Shown piece by piece: positions 56,061-64,000 of a stretch of 64,000 nucleotides of DNA. Below the pieces are notes generated by a model that saw nothing but the letters and a program-made list of their open reading frames with translations, was not told where the DNA came from and did no database searches. Each line of letters opens with the position of its first letter. Positions within the stretch are counted from its first letter, which is position 1. The position numbers and the translations under genes are program-made. Source of the DNA: Brachycybe producta (lineage: Eukaryota; Arthropoda; Diplopoda; Playtdesmida; Andrognathidae); the NCBI GenBank assembly GCA_036925085.1, contig JAUPFP010000001.1, positions 13,045,854-13,109,853 on the forward strand, written 5' to 3'.

Positions 56061-58675
56061 ATGAAGTTGGTGGGATTTTTGGTACTACTGGTAATAGTGA
56101 AATCAAAGAAACAATATGAAGTTGAAAAGTGCAGATGGGTGGATGGAAGGAAAGTGTGCTACACCGAAACTACAAACAACCCAAAGCAATACTCAAGAAA
56201 GATATGTCCAACAGATGGATGTCATGGATGTATTGTAAAATGGGTCACTATGGTGAAAATTGATGATAAACAAGAAGGACCAGCAAATGAGTTTCAAATC
56301 ACACAAAATGAAACAGAGCAAGGTCAAGTGTGTGTGTGAAAATAGAGGTTTACCTTGTACCTGTACAAATAACAGTGCTTGTTCAGGAACTGAGCAATAC
56401 TGTAAAGCTACAAAGCATTGTGCTCAAAAGGTGACCAATTATGCGGGCCAATATTTGAAATAATATCCTATCTTGAATGCTATTTCAATACTTCAGAATT
56501 CTTGTCACAAGCGCGAAGTAGCCGAATTGGGAGAAAATTACAGAGGGAGGAAGCATTTAAATTGATGATGGAAAAAACTTCATAAAAAGTTAATGATCCA
56601 GTAATCACAGTCAGTGCTGAAGGCACTATTATATTGCGAAAAGATGGAGTTGAAAAAAGTTCACATGTAGGGAAAAAATAAACAGATTATAATGGACCCG
56701 GAACTGGGCATGGAATCTAGTACTCTTCATGTGATCTTCATTTCAAAAGACGGGGAGCTGATGGAAGGAAAGTTCCAAATTTATGGAAAAAAACATATGC
56801 CATCGAATAAAGTGTATATTGTGTTTTGAATTTATAAATAACCTTGATTGCATGCCAACTTATATAGTGTATGGAATTGTGATTTCACTAATGGTTTTAA
56901 CTAGTATTTTCATATTATATGTCAGTATAGTTATTTTAAGCATATGGAACCTTATTAAATTTATTGTCTACATTATCATGTTGTTCTATCGATGTGCAAA
57001 ACAAATGTCTTAGTCTCAATGGTGATCGGGGTTGTTAGTGGAAAAATAGCAAAAAATCAGGTGAAAAAGGTACAAGACAAACACGAAATTTTAGAGGCCG
57101 GAACAGTGCAAAAAGTCAACCCAACAAGTTTGTTGACAATAACTATAATTATAGGAATTTTGCTAACTTTTGCCTCAGATACCCTGGCCAGGTGCACGGA
57201 GCATAAGCTGATAAAATCAACTATAACAGAATGTAAAGAAACCAAAATGGGTCAGAAATGCTCCCTATCAACCACGGTCCAGTTGACTAACCAATTTGGA
57301 GTACACAGCATGTTTATGGTTTACAGATCATTTAGAAACATATGTTGCAGGTTTAGATATAACATTTGAAAGTGTAAATTGTGATTGGTAGACCCAGAGA
57401 TTGTACTATACATTTCCTACCAAGCATTTTACTTTAAAATCAAGTAGCTTGTCCTCAAAATAAGTACTGTAGTTGGGGTGAACATTGTCACCCTGATTAC
57501 AAATTCGAATCCTTAACAAAGAAATCCTTAGATTGGCCAGGAGTTACTGATTGTTTTCCTGGAGATTCTGGAAGTATGTGTCATTTGGCAGGTTACCAAC
57601 CTTGTCATCATTACAGGTGGTATCTCAAACCAGAGTTTAAAGACATTTTTGAAGTCAAATGAATTGTTAGTATGAAATGCCAACCACAAATTAAGGCAAT
57701 TTTCAAAAACAATGGGACGGAAACAGAATACATAATAACTGCAAATAGAAATGTCCCTGATGAATTTCATATTGAAGTTATTGGTACCTTTGACCAAGCC
57801 ACAGATATCATATCCAAACACCTGATTACAAGAGTTGGGCAGAAAAGTGAGGCATATTTGGACACAGCTGCTGAATTTCATAGACCTATGAGAGGGCAAA
57901 TAGGAGATGCACAGTCTGGCAAAGTCACATTCAATGATTTTATATTTGATAAGAAAATGGTTGAGTGTCAATTCTATGAAACAAAAATGACATGTACAAA
58001 ACAACAATCGTATCTTGAAATGATGTTAACCAGTAAACGAAATGTATTGCCACTGTCACTAACAAATCACAAAATGCATAATGAGGAAGGAATGCATGGT
58101 CAATTAAAATCCACCTTGATTAACTCAAGCCCTGTGGTAGTATCCATATCATTGGCAAATATGATGTGATGATTCACACCATACAAGTGTGTCCAAAGAT
58201 ACTTAAAATAGTCAAACATCAAGGGTGCTATTCCTGCTAAATATTAGCATTAATTGTGATTGAAGCTTTAAGCACATGTTTACCTGTGGAAGTGCTAGTA
58301 ACATTTGAAAATATTAAAATGAGTACTCGATCCATAGTTCTTTCCACAAGTGCTCAACAGTTTGAGATACAAATAAGTATTGATAAGAGGTGTATTAATG
58401 ATAACATGTGCTTAAGGTCAAAGGTTGGTGTTTCTTGTGAAGCCTTTATTGGTTGTTTTGAAGAACCACAGTTGAACTTTCAGGAAAATCAAGATATTCG
58501 AGTCTCATCAAAAGGGGGATTTGCCCCAGGTGATGACATCAAAATCTCGCCATTATTTCCAGATTTCTGGGGTACTTTAAGCTCTATGCTCTATATGCCA
58601 TTAATGATTGGGTTAGGAATACTTGGATCATGTTTTGTATTTTCGTGTGTATTAAGCTTACTACGCATGCGATAA
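56061..58675 (+). pseudogene. Envelope-like two-glycoprotein precursor, bunyavirus type, broken
   Basis: ATG 56061 opens a hydrophobic signal (KLVGFLVLLVIVKS). A Cys-rich ectodomain follows, frameshifted in a gtgtgtg run near 56330, then a long hydrophobic block (about 56865-57000). A second hydrophobic, signal-like segment (LLTITIIIGILLTFASDTLA, about 57130) is followed by Cys within two residues. The second ectodomain has CPQNKYCSWGEHC (57450-57488), SLDWPGVTDCFPGDSGSMC (about 57520-57577), an in-frame TGA at 57660-57662, GQIGDAQ (about 57895) and DNMCLRSKVGVSCEAFIGC (about 58400). A terminal anchor (about 58590-58660) with a short basic tail ends at 58675. Order and Cys/Trp wording fit Gn-Gc precursors of phlebovirus-like bunyaviruses; such class II fusion proteins are known in some invertebrate retroelements. 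At least five breaks make it non-functional. Confidence 0.72.
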
Positions 58676-59736
58676 AGAAGGTTCAACAAAAATGAGATCT
58701 TAACAACCATAGGGTAACGACAGAAACACTACATAATCATATTGCATATTCTTACTTGAGTGTTCTATTAACTTAATCGAATATTATGATGTATTTTAAA
58801 AAAGTCAAATGTTATGTGAATGTACCACAATATACTCAAATATGATACAAATTACCTATGTTAACAATGTGTAATTGTCAAGAATTATCTATGTATGTAT
58901 GTATGAAACTTATGAATAATTTAGAAGGGTAAGAATTGTGCAATCAGAGATGTGACAGGTAGTCCCGTAAGGCTTAGATAACTAAACAAAAGGATACCCC
59001 TCAAGTGTGAGTGTGTAGGGGAATGACATGATTAACATGATGTCTTTGGTTAAACAAAAAACAAGGAGTGCCAACAAAGGACACTTAAATCAGGGTGATG
59101 AATCAAGGATACAACAACGGTCGGTACACACAAATGCACCAAAGGACGAAACCCGGCAGAGGCCTACACAACAATAACAACATAAAGATGCAACAGTGGA
59201 GCCAAGTTCATCAAAAAAACCGGGACATTCCAAAACTTAAGGTCATTCATAAACCATGAAGTTTGAAAACCTGAGTTCACCATTAAGCAATGGACATGTC
59301 AAGGAGAACTAACCTTCAAAATGTTATGAAAAACCTCAGCAAACATGAAGGGGACATTTAATCCTCATGTTAGAGCATTGTACAACAGACAATCACTTGG
59401 GGTTTTGTGACAACAGAAGGATAGGCTGCATCATCAAACGTGCTGGTTAGCATATAGACAGTGCTTGTAAAATGGCATCTAAGTGTTGTGTTGTGAACTA
59501 TCGTCAACTGAAACTGGGACTAAAAACGACTGAGTTGCAGTGAAATGGTGGTTGACATTGTGTGGTAGAGACATCCAGGAAAACAACCCGTAAAAAGACA
59601 ATATGCAACAAGGACATTATTCAATGGGTTTAAATTCTACGATATAGCACACCTCAAAGAATTAGTTCATTCGTAACCAAAGAACAATCATGGAAATCAG
59701 TCAAAGTTAGAAATAAAAAGATTTAGGGGGTAGGGA
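58676..59736 (+). other. 3' internal noncoding region and polypurine tract of element D
   Basis: About 1 kb with no ORF. It ends in the purine-rich tract atttagggggtaggga (about 59721-59736) directly before the 3' LTR. Confidence 0.7.
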
Positions 59737-61834
59737 TGTTAGTGCTCATGCAAATAATAAAACACCTAACATGAACACCTGAACATTGTCCCACCAAACA
59801 GAACAAATAAATAAAAAGCCAATTATATGAAAATAATAATTTCAAACTTGCACAAATGCAAGTAACCAAATAAACAAAAATAAGAAAAAATATAAAATAA
59901 GCCAAATATTTCACAAATAGGGGGATTACAGATAAAGATGTTTAAAGATCAAAAAGAGGCTAAAAATAAGGACAAAAACAAAAAATAAGGTAAAATCAAC
60001 TGAATAGCTGAAAAACACAAAATTACATGACTGGAAATATTGAAAACATAACAATGGTCAAAGGACAAATCAGAATAGGTCCTAAAATAACCAAAAAAAA
60101 ACATATCACAAAGACAGAAAAACACAGTAATTAAGGAAAGAAAACTGAAGATTATGATAGATTACAACACATTAGGAAAAAACAAAAACTTAATAGTCAA
60201 AAAAGGACAAAGTAAAGTAGGTCCCAAAAAGGAAATAGAATTGGGTCCTAAGTCTGAATTTTTGGAAAAAATGAAACAAAAAATAGAAGTTTTGAAAAAG
60301 AAGTTTTAGACAGTGGGCTTTGAGATTTTTTCGGGAAAGGTTCTGGTTTTTATTTTTGGGAGTTATTTGATTTTTGGGAGTTATTAAGATTTTGGGAGTT
60401 ATTTTGATTTTGGGAGTTATTTTGATTTTGGGAGTTATTAAGATTTTGGGAGTTATTAAGATTTTGGGAGTTATTTTGATTTTGGGAGTTATTAAGATTT
60501 TGGGAGTTAGTAAGAGTTTTTGGGAGTTAGTAAGAGTTTTTGGGAGTTAGTAAGAGTTTTTGGGAGTTAGTAAGAGTTTTTGGGAGTTAGTAAGAGTTTT
60601 TGGGAGTTAGTAAGAGTTTTTGGGAGTTAGTAAGAGTTTTTGGGAGTTAGTAAGAGTTTTTGGGAGTTAGTAAGAGTTTTTGGGAGTTAGTAAGAGTTTT
60701 TGGGAGTTAGTAAGAGTTTTTGGGAGTTAGTAAGAGTTTTTGGGAGTTAGTAAGAGTTTTTGGGAGTTAGTAAGAGTTTTTGGGAGTTAGTAAGAGTTTT
60801 TGGGAGTTAGTAAGAGTTTTTGGGAGTTAGTAAGAGTTTTTGGGAGTTAGTAAGAGTTTTTGGGAGTTAGTAAGAGTTTTTGGGAGTTAGTAAGAGTTTT
60901 TGGGAGTTAGTAAGAGTTTTTGGGAGTTAGTAAGAGTTTTTGGGAGTTAGTAAGAGTTTTTGGGAGTTAGTAAGAGTTTTTGGGAGTTAGTAAGAGTTTT
61001 TGGGAGTTAGTAAGAGTTTTTGGGAGTTAGTAAGAGTTTTTGGGAGTTAGTAAGAGTTTTTGGGAGTTAGTAAGAGTTTTTGGGAGTTACTAAGAGTTTT
61101 TGGGAGTTACTAAGAGTTTTTGGGAGTTACTAAGAGTTTTTGGGAGTTACTAAGAGTTTTTGGGAGTTACTAAGAGTTTCTGGGAGTTACTAAGAGTTTT
61201 TGGAGTTACTAAGAGTTTTTGGGAGTTACTAAGAGTTTTTGGGAGTTACTAAGAGTTTTTGGGAGTTACTAAGAGTTTTTGGGAGTTACTAAGAATTTTT
61301 CTGAGTCAGTAAGAGTTTTTGGGAGTTAGTAAGAGTTTTTGGGAGTTAGTAAGAGTTTTTGGGAGTTAGTAAGAGTTTTTGAGAGTTAGTAAGAGTTTTT
61401 GGGAGTTAGAAAATTTGGGAGTTAGTTGTTTTTTTAGGAAGTGTTTAAGTTTTGGAGAGTTTGTGAAGTGCCCAGAGAGCCATTGCTGGATTACAGGAAG
61501 GACTGGAAAACAGTAAGACCAATTTCATTTGTTTTAAAAAGGCCAAATAGATTTTTGCACAATTCATACCCTTATTTAGTCCACCCATTTAGTGTTTTTT
61601 TTAACTTTTATACATCCTATACATATGCCCTTCATATACACTTGTTAATTCTTATTGTCTGTACCATTAAATACTTTCATTTAACCATTTGTATCAGAGT
61701 ATTTAACAAATAAAATCAATTTTGTAATACAATATTTTTCGGTCCGATTTGTCATTGAAGCCTTCACTGGCTTAAAGGACCTGGATTAATTCATCTCTGC
61801 CCCTTAAAAATAAAACAAAAAGGGGCGGTTAACA
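59737..61834 (+). repeat. 3' LTR of element D (2098 bp)
   Basis: TGTTAGTGCTC start, GGTTAACA end. Unique parts match 47819-48440 and 49656-50084 with few differences (for example about 4 in 150 bp across 60216-60365). The internal array differs in copy number from the 5' LTR. Confidence 0.93.
60355..61405 (+). repeat. Minisatellite inside 3' LTR D
   Basis: Only about 8 of the 18-bp units, then about 45 of the 20-bp units, much more uniform than in the 5' LTR. A block of gggagttac variants (61085-61290) is unique to this copy, and the gggttttt sub-block of the 5' LTR is absent. Confidence 0.95.
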
Positions 61835-62599
61835 ATTGTATTAAACCATATATTTGTAATTAGAAAATCTTTTAAAAATATTTTTTTCAAAAAATGTTGG
61901 GAAAAATGTGTGGCGCCATCTATTGGAGTTTTAAAGAAAAAAATTCTGAAACTTTTTTGCAGGATTTTTATGGCATTCGCAACAGCACCATCTATTAGAG
62001 TTTTTCAAAAACTAAATCTGAATTTTTTGTTATTTTAATGCTAAAACCCTCGAGGAAAGAGGATTGTGATTTTCGGTCAACAAATAACTCCAAGTAACAA
62101 GTTCTGTAGGTTCTCCAAAAAAATTATAAAAAAGGATACTCTTCGGGAAATGTTGAGATGGAGACAAACTTCCTTGCAGAGCAGCGTGGGTTTTTCAACT
62201 GAGAATGGAGACTGTGTACATAGAGGCCAGAAGTAACTATATCTTAATTGCCTCGGAGGTTACTCCTGCCGCATGTTTACGTCAAATTTTTGGTCAAAAT
62301 TGTACGAAAGGCGGGACCACTTTTGACCAGCCGTGGTCAAATGAGGGCCGACTTTGGTCAACTGTGACCAGGTGGCTATCTTAGTATGGAGTTACTCTCG
62401 TCATATTACGGAGTTACTTCACCCATTTTTGGGGACACAAGTCGGAAAAGACTTCGTTGTCAAAAAAGGTTAGGCTTAAAGCCTATGGACTTAGACCCGT
62501 GTGGGGTTTACGTTTAACATAGAACGTAGACCCAGGTTTGGCCAAGCTTATCTCTTGTAGTTACACACAACACCACGAGAGGAGCCACCATCGTGCTTT
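61835..62599. other. Noncoding flank of element D
   Basis: A repeated word gcgccatctattggagtttt (61913) / gcaccatctattagagtttt (61985) occurs twice about 72 bp apart. No gene is supported. Confidence 0.45.
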
Positions 62600-63000
62600 G
62601 CCGCCTTTATTTTAAAAAGAAGCGGGCAATTTAAACAGGGATAACCAAACGAAAACGTTGCAAATATGTGATACTAACGGGCGCTTTTTCCGCCTTTTTT
62701 CGAAATAGGCGGCAATTCAAACAGGAATAACTAAATGAAATCGTTGCAAATATTTGCCGCCTATGGGCGCATTTTCCGCCTTTTTTCATTAAAAGTGGCA
62801 ATTGAAACAGGAATAACTAAATGTAAACTTCGCAACAATGCTATGCCTATGGGCACATTTTCTGCTTTTTTGTCAGAATAAGCAGCAAATCAAACAGGGA
62901 TAACTAAACGAAAACATTGCAAAGAAATGCTGCCTATGGGCGCTTTTTCCACCTTATTGCAAAATGAGCGGCAAATTCAATCAGGGATAACTGAAACATA
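62600..63000. repeat. 86-bp tandem repeat, ~4.6 copies
   Basis: Units start near 62600, 62691, 62776, 62862 and 62949. Each has ccgcctttttt, a ggcaa-like word, aaacaggaataactaaa(t/c)gaaa, gcaaa, and ctatgggcgcattttt. Divergence between units is moderate, so it is old. Confidence 0.85.
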
Positions 63001-63072
63001 CTCGTTACATAGGGACCGATTGTTGGGGCCAATCGCCGTTTCCATGTACGATTCTTCGATTGTTAACATATA

Positions 63073-64000
63073 CAGTATTGTGCGAATTAATGTGAACATA
63101 TAACAAAAATCAGTTTTCTGATGATGGCAACACTTTTACAATTCTGACAGTTATTTTTATGCAAATCATATAACCTCAATGTTGTCATATTGACTAGAGA
63201 CAGAAACACGTGCCTTGTGGTAGATCTTAGGTTATTTTTGCAAGTTTATGTTATTTTGAACAAATACGAGATAATTTATCAGTTTCTAGTGATTGTCTGA
63301 CGTCATGGATATCACTCCAAAGAAAAGGGAAAAGATCATCACACTTAGTGAGAATACACCAATGACACAGAGGGACATTTGCAAAGAAATGTTGTGTGAG
63401 TTTGGGTACCGTAAATAAAATAATAAAACAAAAAAAAGAGACAGGATCCGTTGAAGTGCAGCGAAAAGAAAAATGTGGAAGAAAACGGAAGACTACTCCT
63501 CGAGATGAACTTTCTTTTGCGAGACAGCAAACTGCATCCCAGAAAAACGAGCCACGACCTCCAGCAAGATTTAGCAAAGGCTGGGGTGAAAATTCACGAC
63601 TCTACAGTGCACAGAAGACTCTTGGAAGGTGGGAGAAAAGCCATAAGGCCGCAGAAGAAACAACTCCTAACTGCACCTATGATGAAGAAGAGACTAAATT
63701 GGGCCAAAAAATATGCCCATTGGACTGTAGAGGACTGGAGGAAGGTGTTGTTCTCAGACGAGACACTTTCTAGTGCAGGGCGAGCGATCAAAATTCGTTC
63801 GTAAGAGTGCGGATGAAACACTCACTGCAGCCCATATTGTTCAATCAGTCAAACATCCTATCAAGAAGATGTTCTGGGGCTGTTTTTCGTACTTGGGACC
63901 TGGCACTCTTGTTTCAGTAGAAGGCATGATGAACAGTGAGAAATATAAAACAATGCTGGAAAAACACTTAACTCAAGAGCTGGAGAAAGTCCAGGCCAGT
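63073..64000 (+). mobile_element. Tc1-type transposon, 5' part (runs off the window)
   Basis: A CAGT-start terminus (cagtattgtgcgaattaatg) sits directly after a TA at 63071-63072, the Tc1 target. A transposase gene follows at 63305. The 3' end is outside the window. Confidence 0.75.
63305..64000 (+). pseudogene. Tc1-type transposase, frameshifted, partial
   Basis: ATG 63305 opens MDITPKKREKIITLSENTPM with the first helix-turn-helix. A frame change near 63400 leads to SLGTVNKIIKQKKETGSVEV and a GRKRK linker (about 63475). The second HTH follows (KTSHDLQQDLAKAGVKIHDS). The catalytic core starts with WRKVLFSDET (about 63745), the first Asp; another frame change at about 63770 precedes HIVQSVKHPIKKMFWGCFSY and GPGTLVSVEGMMN (about 63895). 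The second Asp and the Glu lie beyond the window. Unrelated in detail to the Tc1 scraps at 20703-21110. Confidence 0.85.

Larger units (their letters stand above)
47819..61834 (+). mobile_element. Element D: 14-kb Ty3/Gypsy-type retroelement with envelope-like gene
   Basis: Two LTRs (47819-50084 and 59737-61834) share about 97% identity outside their internal arrays and flank gag, protease, RT, RNase H, integrase and an envelope-like glycoprotein region, all in one orientation. Ends are TG...CA with TGTTA/TAACA inverted tips. A primer-binding site follows the 5' LTR and a purine tract precedes the 3' LTR. Every ORF is broken. No target-site duplication is obvious at 47818/61835. High LTR similarity against heavy ORF damage is unusual and is discussed in the findings. 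Confidence 0.92.

Noticed and set aside
47819..61834. Interpretation of element D as an exogenous or active virus
   Set aside because: It has two LTRs within genomic DNA and multiple stops and frameshifts in every gene, so it is an old, inactive copy.
1..64000. tRNA, rRNA and other structural RNA genes
   Set aside because: I looked for tRNA-like arm patterns and box sequences and saw none I could support; primer-binding sites are only short complements of tRNA ends.

Overview
This window looks like a piece of a large, AT-rich, transposon-saturated animal genome. Spliceosomal-type introns, nested eukaryotic transposons (Ty3/Gypsy, mariner, Tc1, hAT, MULE) and polyadenylation-type signals rule out bacteria. 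Intact mariner and Tc1 termini and several uncharacterised repetitive ORF families suggest an arthropod, perhaps a chelicerate, but this is inference and other invertebrates are possible. I found no convincing intact host gene. Almost every recognisable coding region is a broken mobile-element gene with stops, frameshifts or internal deletions.

Layout: 408-8635 is a GC-rich Ty3/Gypsy element (A) with one LTR, a primer-binding site, a leader built of about ten stem-loop repeats, and a disrupted gag-pol. A second ACCGT-rich repeat zone and an unidentified GC-rich coding remnant follow, to 10135. 10139-12385 is a broken PIN-nuclease-like/CXC-cysteine gene with an intron. 14290-15853 is a collapsed LTR element (zinc knuckle and integrase core). 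16347-18417 holds two adjoining transposon-like pseudogenes, the second with an integrase-like core. 19131-20415 holds two diverged LTR pieces related to element A, and 20703-21110 two Tc1 scraps. 22210-24700 is a repeat-rich zinc-finger pseudogene. 24740-26375 is the 3' end and LTR of another retroelement (C).

27122-30590 is a MULE transposase remnant split by a complete mariner (27947-29153, perfect 27-bp inverted repeats) and followed by a Ulp1-type protease remnant. 32131-36300 holds two arrays sharing a GCCACATGTGGC palindrome, on either side of a hAT end and a multi-exon SET-domain pseudogene. 37190-41300 is a mosaic of fragments and inverted repeats. 41725-44781 is a decayed hAT element. 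45147-46856 is an internally deleted LTR element (B) with the same primer-binding-site type as A.

The largest item is element D, 47819-61834: a 14-kb LTR retroelement with LTRs of 2.1-2.3 kb that are about half minisatellite, Ty3/Gypsy domain order (gag with three CCHC knuckles, protease, RT, RNase H, integrase), then a 2.6-kb envelope-like region. That region has the layout of a bunyavirus-type two-glycoprotein precursor: signal peptide, cysteine-rich ectodomain, membrane block, internal signal-like segment, second cysteine-rich ectodomain, terminal anchor. All its genes are broken. The window ends with an 86-bp tandem repeat (62600-63000) and the first part of a Tc1-type element (63073 onward).
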